From Cellulomonas gelida (GTDB lineage: Bacteria; Actinomycetota; Actinomycetes; Actinomycetales; Cellulomonadaceae), in the NCBI RefSeq assembly GCF_006538725.1, contig NZ_BJLQ01000003.1, forward strand, positions 208,045-272,044: a stretch of 64,000 bases of DNA, written 5' to 3'. Shown here in pieces: positions 28,343 to 37,758 of the stretch; position 1 is the stretch's first letter; each line of letters opens with the position of its first letter. The notes under the pieces were generated by a model, which was not told the origin of the DNA, did no database searches, and worked only from the letters and a program-made list of their open reading frames with translations. The position numbers were made by a program, and so were the translations under genes.

Positions 28343-31194
28343 TCAGCGCGAGCCTATGAGCCCGCGCCGGTGGGCCACGTCCACCGCCTCGGCGCGGCCC
28401 GAGACCTCGAGCTTGGCGAGCACGTTCGAGACGTGCACCGAGACGGTCTTGCCGGAGATGAACAGGCGCCGCCCGATCTGGTTGTTCGACAACCCCTGGG
28501 CGACGAGCTCGAGCACCTCCGCCTCGCGTGCCGTGAGCACGTCCGAGCCGGCGGTCCGCGCGCCGGGCAGGGCCAGCCGGCCGCGCCGGGCGAGCTCCCT
28601 GATCGCCGTGGCGAGCGGGACCGCACCCATGTCCTCGGCGTCCGCGAGCGCGCGCGCCGCCTCGAGCGCGGCCTCGTCGCGGTCGCCGGACAGCAGCAGC
28701 GACTCGGCCAGGCGCCACCGCGAGCGTGCCTCCTCGTAGCGGTAGCCGTACCCGAACGCGTCGACAGCCGCGCGCCAGAGCTCGACCGTGCCGGGAGGCG
28801 ACCCGAGCAGGCGCGCGTGCTCGGCGCGACCTCGTGCCGTCCACGCGAGGCCCTCGGGCCCGACCTTGCGACCGGGCGGCAGTGGGCGCTGAGCGGTCTG
28901 CTCGATACGCGTCGCGAACCGCTCGCCGGCCGCGACGCGCGCGCCCGGGTCCCGTCCGCGGACGCGGTCCTCCTGCGCGGCGTCGGCGAGGGCGGCCAGC
29001 GCGATCGACGACAGCCAGATGCCCGCGAAGAACAGGGGGAGCCAGGCCTTCTCCAGGTGGGCGATGACGCGGTCGACAAGCTCGACCGACTCGTCGAAGC
29101 GGCCCCGCCACGCGAGCGCGTCGGCGCCGCAGCCACCGGCGACGTGCGCGATCGCCGTGTCGCGGGACCACAGGGGTTCGAGCCTGCGGCACCGCTCGAC
29201 GACGTCGCTCTCGCCGCGCGCCGTGGCGGCGTACAGCACGATGAGGTCGAGGAAGCCGCCGTCGTCGTCGGCCCGTTCCGGGACCTGGACGGGTGTGAGG
29301 TCCCCGCGTACGTAGGCGACGAGCGCCGCATACCCCGCGAGGTCGAGGCCGTGCGTCGTGTTGGTGAGGCCCGTGGCGCGCGCGCGCTCCACGCCGGTCG
29401 CGGCGAGCCGCGCGGCACCGTCGAGGTCGCCGACGTCGTAGCGCGACGACGCCATGTTCTGCAGGATCCGCAGTTCCGTCGTCGTGTCGCCCACCGCGCG
29501 CGCGGCGTCGAGGGCCTGGGCCAGGATCTGGTCCGCGCGGTCCGCGTCGTCCGACGCGACCAGCATCGCGAGCGAGGTCAGGGCGTCGGACTCGGCGTCG
29601 AGCGCACCCACGTTGCGCGCCACGTTGAGGGCCTCCTGGACCACGTCGAACGCCTCGACGTCCCGGTCCAGCCAGACGAGCGAGCGCGCGTGCGTGGCGA
29701 GCGCCCACGCACGAGCGGCGCTCGGGGTCGGGCCGAGCTCGTCGAGCGCGAGCGAGGTCTCGGCCAGCGCCTGCTTCGCGCGATCGAGGGCCTGCAGGTG
29801 CCGCGCGAGGCGGGTGCGCAGGGGAGCGCGTGCCTCGTCGTCGGCCGCCTCGACCGCGGACCGCGCGAGCTGGACCGCGCGGTCGCGCCGTGCGGCGTTG
29901 CCCGCGGCGTTCGCCGCGGCGGTGAGCGTCGCGACGCGCGAACCGGCGTCCGGCACCGCGTCCCAGAGCCGCAGCGCGACCTCGAGGTGCCGCAGCTCCT
30001 CCTGGGGTGCGAGCAGCTCGTGCGCCTGCTCGGCGGCCGCGAGGGACGCCTCGAGTGCTGTGGGCAGGTCGGGTGCCGCGAGCGCGTGGGTCGCGAGCTC
30101 GGCGGGACCACCGAGCGCGGGGTCGGCACGCAGCACCCGGACGTAGGCGCGGTGCAGCGACGAACGCTCGCCGGGCAGGAGGTCCGCAGCGATGGCCTCC
30201 GCGAGCAGGGCGTGCCGGAACGCGAGGTGGCCGTCCTCGACGCCCAGCACGTGCTGGCCCACGGCCTCGCGCAGCGCCCCGTCGACGTCGAGCTCGGGGG
30301 AGGCGACGCGGGCGGCGGCGCGCAGCACGGGTTCGGCGACGCGCCGTCCCGCGACCGCGGCCACGCGTGCGAGCTGCTGGACCTGCGGGTCGACCTGCTC
30401 GATGCGCGCGCGCAGCACGTCCGCGAGCGAGCCGGGCAGCGCGTCGCCGTCCGCGGACTCGAGCAGCTCCTGCGCGAAGTACGCGTTGCCACCCGAGCGC
30501 TCCGTGACGCTCCGGACGACCTGCTCGGCGACCGCGTGGCCTGTGAGCGCCGCGGCGAACTGCGCGACCTCGTCGGCGGTGAACGGCGGCAGCTCGACGC
30601 GCGTCACGCGCGGGTGGCGGGCCAGCTCGGCCGCCACCGGCCGCCACGGGTGCCGACGGTGCAGGTCGTCGGTGCGGTAGGAGATGACGAGGAGCACGTG
30701 CTCGCGAGCCAGGCGCGCGACGAGGAAGCGCAGCACGTCGCGGCTCGACGCATCGGCCCAGTGCGCGTCCTCGACGGCCACGAGCAGCGGCCGCCCGGGA
30801 CGCCCGACGGCGGCGAACAGCTCGGCGAGACCCTCGAACAGCTGGAGCTGGTCGCCGTCGTCCGCGCCCGAGTCCCCGGACCCGCGCACGAGGCGCCCGA
30901 GCGCAGGGCGCCGTCGAGCGTCGCGGCGACCGCGTCCGGGTCGATCTCGCGCAGGCGTGAGACGGCCTCGGCGAACGGCAGGTACGGCAGGCCGATCTCG
31001 CCGAGCTCGACGCAGTGCGTCACGACGACCGTCGCGTCGCTCGTCGTGCTGGCCAGGTGACGCAGCAGTGCCGACTTCCCGACGCCCGCATCCCCGGCGA
31101 GCAGAACCGCGCCGGGCACGCCGGAGCCCGCCCGTCGCAGCGCGTCCGTGAGGACGTCGACCTGCTCCGAGCGGGCGACGAAGGGGGTGCTCAT
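28343..31194 (-). pseudogene. LuxR-family AAA/ATP-binding regulator (LAL type), frameshifted
   Basis: The gene would encode a ~950-aa LAL regulator. The N-terminal part has FVARSEQ and Walker A LLAGDAGVGKSALLRHLA; the remaining AAA region (LLVAVEDAHWADASS), tetratricopeptide-like helices and the C-terminal LuxR helix-turn-helix (LTAREAEVLELVAQGLSNNQ) are in another frame. The two frames meet near 30900: ATLDGALR continues naturally as LGRLVRG if one base is added. So one base is missing, either in the organism or in the assembly. The start ATG 31194 overlaps the upstream small gene as ATGA. If real, the break separates ATPase from DNA-binding domain; an internal start could still make the C-terminal part. 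Confidence 0.8.
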
Positions 31195-31433
31195 CGGGCC
31201 GCGGACCATGCCCCCGATCCTCGCAGCGACCACCCACGCGTGACACCACCGAACGCCCGGCGGACAGCGCTCGTCGTCGTCCCGGCGGGGCCGGCCGCAC
31301 CCGGCGAGCGCCCGTGCCGCCGCGCGGCCGCACGTCCACCCGACCGCGTCCGCGAGCGCGCGTCACGCAGGTCGGTGGCCGCCTGCTGCAGCCGGTAGGT
31401 CAGCTCTGCCTCGATGTCCCACAGCTCGCTCAT
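31191..31433 (-). CDS. Small basic protein coupled to the LuxR regulator
   Basis: An 80-aa reading frame with GGGAGGG 8 nt before ATG 31433. The N-terminal 30 residues (MSELWDIEAELTYRLQQAAT) look like an amphipathic helix; the rest is Arg/Gly/Ala-rich and low complexity. Its stop overlaps the LuxR gene start (ATGA), and the regulator has no ribosome site of its own, so this gene probably drives translation of the next one. No known function; possibly a leader for the regulator. Confidence 0.55.
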   Translation of the reverse strand: MSELWDIEAELTYRLQQAATDLRDARSRTRSGGRAAARRHGRSPGAAGPAGTTTSAVRRAFGGVTRGWSLRGSGAWSAAR

Positions 31434-31597
31434 GTCGGTTCCCTCCCCACGGGTGCCGCCGGTGCGCCACCCTCGGTCTCGACTCTGGTGCTGAGGCGAC
31501 GTGCGGGGGATCGGGCGATCGACCAGTCCTTCCTGAGGGCGCCCGGCCCGGTGCGTCTGAGGTACCTCAGACGCAGGTGAGCTGCGGCGGCGGCCGC

Positions 31598-32779
31598 TCA
31601 GCGCGAGGGCCACTGCCACGCGGGCTGGTCGAGCGGCCCTTCGCACCCGGCCACCACCGTCTCGCCGTTCTCCAGCAGCAGCGCGACGTCGTGGACGTCG
31701 CGCGCGGACAGCCCGTCACGGGCGTCGGCGCGCAGGGCGGCGGCCAGCTCGTCCGAGTGGGTCACGACGACCACCTGCGAGTCCCGGCTGGCGCGCCGCA
31801 CGAGCTGGGCCAGCGCGGGCAGCACCTCGGGGTGCAGGCTCGTCTCCGGCTCGTTGAGCACCATGAGCTCGGGCGGGCGAGGCGTCAGCAGCGCCGCGAC
31901 CCACAGCAGGTAGCGCAGCGTGCCGTCGGACAGCTCGCCGGCCTCGAGCGGTCGCAGCAGCGACTCGCGGTGCAGCTCGAGCGCGAACCGGCCGTCGATC
32001 GCGCGTACCACGGCGCGGGCGCCCGGGAACGCCCGCTCGACGTACTCGTCGATCTCGTCACCGCGCCCGAGCTCGCGAGCCGTCTCGAGCGCGGCAGCGA
32101 GGTCGCGCCCGTCGTGCGCAAGGGCGGTCGTCCGGGTCCCGACGCGCACCTGACGTGCGGGCGCGTCGGCGTCGGTGCGCAGGTGGTCGTAGAACCGCCA
32201 GCCGCGCAGCCGCTCGCGCACCGCGACCACCTCCGGCGCGCCGGTCGGGTCGACGACCTCGGACAGCATCGAGTCGTACGGGCGCAGCCGTCCACCCACC
32301 GGTTGCCACGTGCCCTCGTCGTCCCGGACGCGCACGGCAGGACCGCGGCGCTCCGCGAGCGTGGTCGCCGGGCGCAGCAGGGGACCGGACCAGATCGTCT
32401 CGACCTTGATCTCCGGGTCGAGCATGAACGGCGACCCGCCGTCCTGCGGGAGCCCGAGGTCCACCGCGTAGCCGAGCTCCTGCGGGCTCGCGAAGCCCAG
32501 CCGCAGCGCGACCGGGCGGGCGCGCACCGTGCCCTGCGCGGTGCCGCCCCTGCGCCGCGTCCCGTGCTCGGGTCCCGCCCACAGCGTCGAGCGCAGCCCG
32601 CCCTCGCGTGCGACTGCACCCACCGCGCCGCCGAGCGCGCACTCTGCCAGCAGGCGCAGCGCGCGGTAGACGCCGGACTTGCCGGTCCCGTTCGCGCCCG
32701 TCACGACCGTCAGCCGGCCGAGCGGCAGGACGAGCTCGCGCAGCGAGCGGTAGCCCTCCACGGCCATGGTCTCGATCAC
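31598..32779 (-). CDS. AAA family ATPase of the RecF/OLD-like group
   Basis: A 393-aa ABC-class/SMC-like ATPase. Walker A is VVTGANGTGKSGVYRALRLL near the N-terminus, the signature region is LSDGTLRYLLWVAALL, and Walker B is LMVLNEPETSLHPE, followed by a His switch (VVVVTHSDEL). Such stand-alone ATPases occur in repair or defence, but no TOPRIM nuclease domain or partner gene is visible here. GTG 32779 has GGGGAG 5 nt upstream; GTG 32785 lacks spacing for a ribosome site. Isolated gene. Confidence 0.85.
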   Translation of the reverse strand: MIETMAVEGYRSLRELVLPLGRLTVVTGANGTGKSGVYRALRLLAECALGGAVGAVAREGGLRSTLWAGPEHGTRRRGGTAQGTVRARPVALRLGFASPQELGYAVDLGLPQDGGSPFMLDPEIKVETIWSGPLLRPATTLAERRGPAVRVRDDEGTWQPVGGRLRPYDSMLSEVVDPTGAPEVVAVRERLRGWRFYDHLRTDADAPARQVRVGTRTTALAHDGRDLAAALETARELGRGDEIDEYVERAFPGARAVVRAIDGRFALELHRESLLRPLEAGELSDGTLRYLLWVAALLTPRPPELMVLNEPETSLHPEVLPALAQLVRRASRDSQVVVVTHSDELAAALRADARDGLSARDVHDVALLLENGETVVAGCEGPLDQPAWQWPSR

Positions 32780-32986
32780 GTGCACTCCCCGGTGTCGCGG
32801 TGACCTGCGCGGTCAGCGTGCCATGGCGGTGCGACACCGCGTCGGTGCTGTCGGCAGGCGCCGCTCGTGCGCGGGGTCGGACGCCGCTCGTCGGGCGCGC
32901 AGTCGATCGATCAGGATTCGAGAAGCGGCGCCGCGTGCCCGGTCCGTAGCGTGGTCGCAACGACGAGGACCACGAAGGAGACAGCG

Positions 32987-33448
32987 ATGAGCAGCACGAC
33001 GTCGACGTCCGGATCCACCACCGACACGTTCACCGCCGACGAGCGCGCGGCGATGAAGGAGCGCGCGGCCGAGCTCAAGGCGCAGTCCGGCCGCGCGGGC
33101 AAGGCCGCCAAGGCCGCGGACCTCGAGGCCGAGGTGCTCGCGAAGATCGCCGAGATGCCCGACGACGACCGCGTGATCGCCGAGCGCATCCACGCGATCG
33201 TCCGTGCCGAGGCGCCCGACCTGGCGCCGCGCACCTGGTACGGCATGCCTGCCTACGCGAAGGACGGCAAGGTGCTGTGCTTCTTCAAGGCCGCGGCGAA
33301 GTTCAAGACGCGCTACGCGATCCTGGGCTTCGAGGAGCCCGCGGCGCTCGACGACGGCCCGATGTGGCCGACGTCCTACGCCGTGACCGAGCTGACCGAC
33401 GAGGTCGAGGAGGCCATCGCCGCCCTGATCCGCCGCGCGGTGGCATGA
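32987..33448 (+). CDS. DUF1801 domain protein
   Basis: A 153-aa cytoplasmic protein with a DUF1801/YdhG-like domain in the C-terminal ~95 residues ([33 protein letters not shown]). Related Bacillus Fra is proposed as an iron chaperone, but assignment to iron here is weak. The N-terminal ~60 residues are Ser/Thr-rich, then charged and helical ([20 protein letters not shown]). AAGGAG lies 6 nt before ATG 32987; a TAGCGT -10-like box sits about 40 bp upstream. Confidence 0.82.
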   Translation: MSSTTSTSGSTTDTFTADERAAMKERAAELKAQSGRAGKAAKAADLEAEVLAKIAEMPDDDRVIAERIHAIVRAEAPDLAPRTWYGMPAYAKDGKVLCFFKAAAKFKTRYAILGFEEPAALDDGPMWPTSYAVTELTDEVEEAIAALIRRAVA

Positions 33449-33477
33449 CGTCGGGCGCTCGGTAGGCGCCGGGCCCG

Positions 33478-34050
33478 TCACCGACCAGCGGCGAGCTCGT
33501 CCACGGTCAGCGGCGCGTCGGCCTCGATCGTGATGTCGTCCGCCAGCGGGTGCTCGAGCGAGTCGTCGGCGGCGATCTCAGGCGACAGCACCGCTGAGGT
33601 CGACCACTGCGCGAACCCGGCGCCGGTGTCGAAGACCTGCACGTCGAAGTCGACGGTCGTCTCGCCCCCGCCGGTCAGTGCCGAGATCGCGACGGGGTCG
33701 GCGACGAGCTCGAAGCTGCCGTCCGACCTGGTCAACGTCGCGGCGATCATGACCAGCTCGACGCTGTCCCCGACTTGCTGCTGGCCGAGCGCCTCGTGGT
33801 CGGGCCACGCCATCGCCATCACGGGAACCCCGGCTCCAGCGCCGGTCACCGTGCCGGCGGTGAGCACGGGGCCGTCGAGCTCAGGCGAGGGAGTCACGTC
33901 CACCCACCCGGCGAGCGTCTCGAGCTGCTCGGCGGTGGAAGGGCGCGGGCCCACGTCGGCGGGCGCGGACGGGCCGATCAGCGCAGCGGCAGTCAGTACC
34001 GCACCGCACACCAGCGTCGCGCCCGACAGGCGCTTGACCAAGGACGACAT
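33478..34050 (-). CDS. Secreted protein of unknown function
   Basis: A 190-aa protein with a signal peptide (MSSLVKRLSGATLVCGAVLT then AAALIGPSAPA, probable cut after ADV or APA). The mature part is acidic, rich in Thr/Asp/Val and likely beta-sandwich: repeated strands such as TVTGAGAGVPVMAMAW, DGSFELVADPVAISAL and TVDFDVQVFDTG resemble repeat domains of larger surface proteins. It stops at 33478 without any anchor and could be a shortened member. GGGGGAA lies upstream of ATG 34050. Confidence 0.65.
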   Translation of the reverse strand: MSSLVKRLSGATLVCGAVLTAAALIGPSAPADVGPRPSTAEQLETLAGWVDVTPSPELDGPVLTAGTVTGAGAGVPVMAMAWPDHEALGQQQVGDSVELVMIAATLTRSDGSFELVADPVAISALTGGGETTVDFDVQVFDTGAGFAQWSTSAVLSPEIAADDSLEHPLADDITIEADAPLTVDELAAGR

Positions 34051-34168
34051 GTGCTTCCCCCTGTTCGTCGCCCCGCGCAGCGCGCAGCGACGAGACGAGT
34101 AGAGCACCGGAGCAGACCCTCGTGTGCGGGTTTGGTGGCACAGTCCTCCCGTCTGCATGTGACCCAGG

Positions 34169-34888
34169 TCACGCGTCGAGCGAGCGCAGCAAGGTGGTGC
34201 GCACATACCGCGCGTACCCGCCGGGCGTGCGCCCGACGGGGCGTCCGGACGTGAGCACGTCGGCGTCGTCGGACGCGACGACGCGCGCGTCGCCGCACGC
34301 ACGGATGCGCGCCACGAGGTCGACGTCCTCGTGCTCGGGTTGCAGGCCGAACCCGCCCACCCGTTCGTAGGCGTCGGCCCGCACGCCAAGGTTCGCGCCG
34401 TGCACGTGTCCGTTGGGCCGGCCGGGCTCGCGGGTCGCGGACCACGCGCGCAGCTGGTCGGCGGACAGGTCGGCCGGGTCGGGGCGCACGGTCCCGACGA
34501 CGACGTCGGCACCCTCGTCGGCGAGGTCGACCTGGCTGGTCAGCCAGTGCGCGGGCACCTTCGAGTCGGCGTCGGTGCACGCGATCCACGTGCGGTCCCG
34601 CGCCACGGACGAGCCCGCGAGCCCGCGTGCGACGGCCAGCGCTCGTGCGGCACCCACCGAGCGCGCGTCGATCGACCTGACGTCCACCGGGAACGTGCGT
34701 GCGACCGCCTCGGACCCGTCGCGGCACGAGTCGAGCACCACGACGACGCGCGCGTGCAGGCCTCTGACGCGTGCGAGCTCGTCGGCAGCGACCACCACGG
34801 ACTGCAGGCACCGGCCCAGGAGCGCTTCCTCGTCGCGGACCGGGATCGCGACGACGACGTCGAGCACCGGGAGCGCGCCGCCGGTCAC
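34169..34888 (-). CDS. Family 2 glycosyltransferase
   Basis: A 239-aa GT-A fold transferase without membrane segments. It starts VLDVVVAIPVRDEEALLGRC and has the metal-binding DxD as ACTDADSK (Asp106, Asp108). It also has the NGHVHGANLGVRADAYERVG and GLQPEHEDVDLVARI acceptor blocks of GT2. The GTG start overlaps the stop of the upstream fusion gene (GTGA), so it is the third gene of a tightly coupled operon. Substrate unknown; a small sugar-modified metabolite is possible. Confidence 0.88.
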   Translation of the reverse strand: MTGGALPVLDVVVAIPVRDEEALLGRCLQSVVVAADELARVRGLHARVVVVLDSCRDGSEAVARTFPVDVRSIDARSVGAARALAVARGLAGSSVARDRTWIACTDADSKVPAHWLTSQVDLADEGADVVVGTVRPDPADLSADQLRAWSATREPGRPNGHVHGANLGVRADAYERVGGFGLQPEHEDVDLVARIRACGDARVVASDDADVLTSGRPVGRTPGGYARYVRTTLLRSLDA

Positions 34889-36240
34889 GCCAGGCCCGTC
34901 CGTCGCGCCACGGAGCGCGGGTCGCGGCTCCACACGTCGAGCAGGAAGTCCTCCTCGACGTGCCGGACCACCGTGGTCAGCCCGAGCTCCGCGGCCAGCG
35001 TGCGGTGCACGTCGTCGCCGCTCAGCGGGTACTGCGCCACCGGGTGACGCCAGTGGCACGCGACGAGGGTGCCGTCGGCGGTGAGTGCGTCGCGCAGCCG
35101 CCGGGCGGTCGTCGCGAGCTGGGGTCGGGTGAGGTAGTAGCCGACCTCCGAGAGCACGACGAGGTCGTACGGCCCGCCGGGCACGCCGTCGGCGAGGTCG
35201 TGCTGCAGGTACTGCACCGTGCCCAGGTGCGCGGTGCGCTCCTTCGCGGACGTCAGGGCCGAGGGTGCGACATCGGTCGCGACGAGCACGTCGCAGCGTG
35301 CCGCCAGGAGCTCGGTGAGCGTCCCGACCGAGCAGCCGATCTCCAGCGCCGCGCCGAACCGCTCCCGGGGCAGCGCGGCGAGCGTGGTCGCGCGCTTGCG
35401 GCTCTCGTACCACCGCGACGCGAGGTGCCACGGGTCTGGTCGTCGTGCGTAGCTGGCGTCGAAGAACGACGCACCGAGCGGCTGCGGCATCGGCGCGGAG
35501 GCGGTCACGAACACCTCGACGTCCCGGTCGAAGGTGCGCACGAAGTCCGGGTGCAGGACGGCGGCGTCGGCGGGATCGGGGGACAGCGGCCGGACCTGGG
35601 TGACGTGCCGCGCCACCGCCCGGCTCTTGAGCACCACGGACCGGTCGGCGAGCGGCAGCGCCCGCAGGCGCTCCCACGGCACCGCGGGGTCCTCGGGCGT
35701 GCCCCAGTGCCACATCCACAGCGGGTACTCGAGCAGCTCGGCACCCAGCTCGTCGGCGAGCTCGGCACAGATCTCCCCGACGACGCGGTGGTCCCGATGG
35801 CCGTCCCCGCGCCACGGGCCGACGACCAGCGCGGCCGGTTCACCCCGAGTCAGCACGTCGCGCACATCGGCCGCGACCGCCGCGCGGTGCTCGCGGGTCG
35901 CGCCGTCGGGGTAGTCGAGCAGCGTGACGGGCGAGCCGGGCGAGAGCACCGCGAGCGCGTCGGTGACCTCGGCGGCCCGCCGGACGGCGAGCTCGGCGGG
36001 GGTGAGGGTGGGGGAGCCCGGGTGCGACGCGGCCCCGTCGGTCACGACCACGACGTGCGCGGGACGCCCCGCGGCGGCGAGCTCGGCGAGCAGGCCACCG
36101 GCCCCGAGCGTCTCGTCGTCCGGGTGGGCGGCCACCACGACGACCCGCCCGCCGACGGGACGCGGCAGCGCGTGCAGGCCCCGCAGCCACGGGTCCCACA
36201 CCTGCGGATCCGTCCCCGCGGCTCGTCCGTCGAACGTCAC
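34885..36240 (-). CDS. PIG-L deacetylase fused to a class I SAM methyltransferase
   Basis: A 451-aa two-domain enzyme. Residues ~1-220 are a LmbE/PIG-L zinc deacetylase with VVVAAHPDDETLGAGG (Zn ligands His, Asp, Asp) and GDGHRDHRVVGE. Residues ~260-450 are a Rossmann methyltransferase of the NodS type: ALEIGCSVGTLTELLAARCD (SAM motif I), VATDVAPSAL, YDLVVLSEVGYYL. PIG-L enzymes remove N-acetyl groups from GlcNAc-linked compounds, as in mycothiol and teicoplanin pathways. Fusion with a methyltransferase suggests sequential deacetylation and N- or O-methylation. GTG 36240 overlaps the upstream gene's stop by 4 bp (GTGA). Confidence 0.87.
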   Translation of the reverse strand: MTFDGRAAGTDPQVWDPWLRGLHALPRPVGGRVVVVAAHPDDETLGAGGLLAELAAAGRPAHVVVVTDGAASHPGSPTLTPAELAVRRAAEVTDALAVLSPGSPVTLLDYPDGATREHRAAVAADVRDVLTRGEPAALVVGPWRGDGHRDHRVVGEICAELADELGAELLEYPLWMWHWGTPEDPAVPWERLRALPLADRSVVLKSRAVARHVTQVRPLSPDPADAAVLHPDFVRTFDRDVEVFVTASAPMPQPLGASFFDASYARRPDPWHLASRWYESRKRATTLAALPRERFGAALEIGCSVGTLTELLAARCDVLVATDVAPSALTSAKERTAHLGTVQYLQHDLADGVPGGPYDLVVLSEVGYYLTRPQLATTARRLRDALTADGTLVACHWRHPVAQYPLSGDDVHRTLAAELGLTTVVRHVEEDFLLDVWSRDPRSVARRTGLA

Positions 36241-37322
36241 CACGGCTGACCGGGCAGGGCGATCACCGCGCGGCCGAGCGAGACGTCGTCGCGCTCGGCG
36301 TGCTGCTGACGGATGTAGACCTGCAGGTCTGCGACGCGCTTGGCGTAGGCCTCCTCCTGCGTGAGCGGGCCGGGGCCGAGCGCGTGGGCCGCCGAGCGCA
36401 GCACGTCCTCACAGGTCCGGGCGACCACCGCGCGCACCCGCTTGGCCAGGACCCGGCCCGCCTCACGCGCGTCCTCGTCCTCGGACCGGCGGCCGTGGTC
36501 CGTCCGGGCGCCCGAGGCGTCCACGGCACGCGCCGCCGCCGCGAGGCTCGTGCGCGCGCTCGCGAGGCGCTCGTCGATCGCCCCGACGTGCATCGCGAGC
36601 AGCGGGTCGTCGCCCCGCGTGCGCGCGTGCTGCAGGACGCGCCGCGCCACGCCGACCGCGCCGCCGTACCAGCATGCGGCGACGCCGATCGCGCCCCACC
36701 AGAACCCCGGCCGGTCCAGGTACCAGCTGCCGCTGCGGACGAGCGTGGCCGGGACGTCACGCAGCTCGAGCGGGCCGCTGGGGATCTCCCGCAGCCCGCG
36801 CGAGACCCACCCCTGACGCGAGGCCACGACCCCGGGCGCCGACAGGTCCGCCGCGAACAGTCCACGCTCGTCCCCGCCGCCGACCCGTGCGGTGACGAGC
36901 GCGCACCCGAGCCGGTCCGCGAGCGAGCACCACGGCTTGGTCCCGTCGAGCCGCCACGACCCGTCCGGTGCGCGACTCGCCTCGAGCCGCGTCCCGGTCA
37001 TCTCCGCCGCGTACACGCCCCACGTCGCGGCTGTCGGCAGCGGGCGCTCGTCGTCGGGCGTGCCGGCCTGGCTCAGGATCGCCAGCGCGTCCAGGTGCGG
37101 CTCGACGGCGCGCGCGACGGCGACGTCGGCCGCAGCGCACGTCGCCAGCAGCTCCCACAGGCGCGTCGTGGCGCCGTTCCCGGGCAGGAGGTCCGTCGGC
37201 CAGGTCCGGACGTGCGCGAGCGCCTCGTCCACCGACCCCGGGACGGACGGCCACGCGTCAGGATCCGGGCTCGTGCCCAGCACGACGGGCCGGTTCTCGC
37301 TCAGGTCCGCTCGCACGGGCAC
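36237..37322 (-). CDS. Acyl-CoA dehydrogenase-like flavoprotein
   Basis: A 361-aa protein of the acyl-CoA dehydrogenase fold, with the middle beta-domain (GTRLEASRAPDGSWRLDGTK; WCSLADRLGCALVTARVG) and C-terminal helical bundle (AIGVAACWYGGAVGVARRVL; EDVLRSAAHALGPGPLTQEE). It is shorter and more diverged than fatty-acid enzymes, and the usual catalytic Glu is not obvious, so it may act on a carrier-bound or small substrate. GTG 37322 has GAGGTGAGG upstream. First gene of the operon with the PIG-L/methyltransferase fusion and GT2. Confidence 0.82.
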   Translation of the reverse strand: MPVRADLSENRPVVLGTSPDPDAWPSVPGSVDEALAHVRTWPTDLLPGNGATTRLWELLATCAAADVAVARAVEPHLDALAILSQAGTPDDERPLPTAATWGVYAAEMTGTRLEASRAPDGSWRLDGTKPWCSLADRLGCALVTARVGGGDERGLFAADLSAPGVVASRQGWVSRGLREIPSGPLELRDVPATLVRSGSWYLDRPGFWWGAIGVAACWYGGAVGVARRVLQHARTRGDDPLLAMHVGAIDERLASARTSLAAAARAVDASGARTDHGRRSEDEDAREAGRVLAKRVRAVVARTCEDVLRSAAHALGPGPLTQEEAYAKRVADLQVYIRQQHAERDDVSLGRAVIALPGQPW

Positions 37323-37758
37323 GCCTCACCTCGCTCCGCGCGGGACCGGTGCGCGCCGAGCGGCTCCGTCCCGCGCACTCCTGCCGTTGCTGGACGAGTC
37401 GAGAGGATAGGCAGCCGAGCGGGCTCGCGCTCGCCGAGGAAGACGCGTGGGAGGGGTGCTCGCGGATCGCCGGCGCGGCAGGTCAGGAGTGTCGAATGCG
37501 CGAACGAGACCGCCGGCGCAGGCATCCCGGCACTGGCCGCGGACCCCGCGGCCGCCGAGGCGTCGCGGGCCCTCGTCCAGGCGAGCCGCATCCCCGCCGA
37601 GCAGGCCTGACCTCGGGTTCTTCGCCGCCCACCCGGCTCGGTGCGGCGCCCGTGGGCCGCGACCGACGCGCCCGTCGCCCGCGGCCGGCGCACCGCCGGA
37701 CGGGTGACGCCCACCTGCCCCGCCCCCCAAGCGCGTCGCGGACCCTAGGGTCGTGCGC
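37323..37758. other. Intergenic stretch with a possible gene remnant
   Basis: 436 bp between divergent genes. The left part should hold the promoter of the - strand operon, but no clear box is visible. From about 37490 to 37610, the + strand reads about 40 codons with strongly GC-biased third positions (ANETAGAGIPALAADPAAAE then ASRALVQASRIPAEQA and TGA), yet no start codon or ribosome site precedes it in frame. It may be the tail of a decayed gene. Confidence 0.35.
37746..37751 (+). promoter_or_regulatory. -10 box for a leaderless gene
   Basis: TAGGGT lies 7 nt before ATG 37759, with no ribosome site between. This is the spacing expected of leaderless transcription, in which the transcript starts at or next to the ATG. 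Confidence 0.5.

Noticed and set aside
28343..31194. Two separate genes (an ATPase and a LuxR regulator)
   Set aside because: The ATPase part ends mid-domain, the second part lacks a start, and the sequences join smoothly if one base is added, so one broken gene is the better reading.
31598..32779. Anti-phage defence system around the AAA ATPase
   Set aside because: The ATPase is alone; no nuclease, reverse transcriptase, methylase or other partner is next to it, so a defence claim is unsupported.
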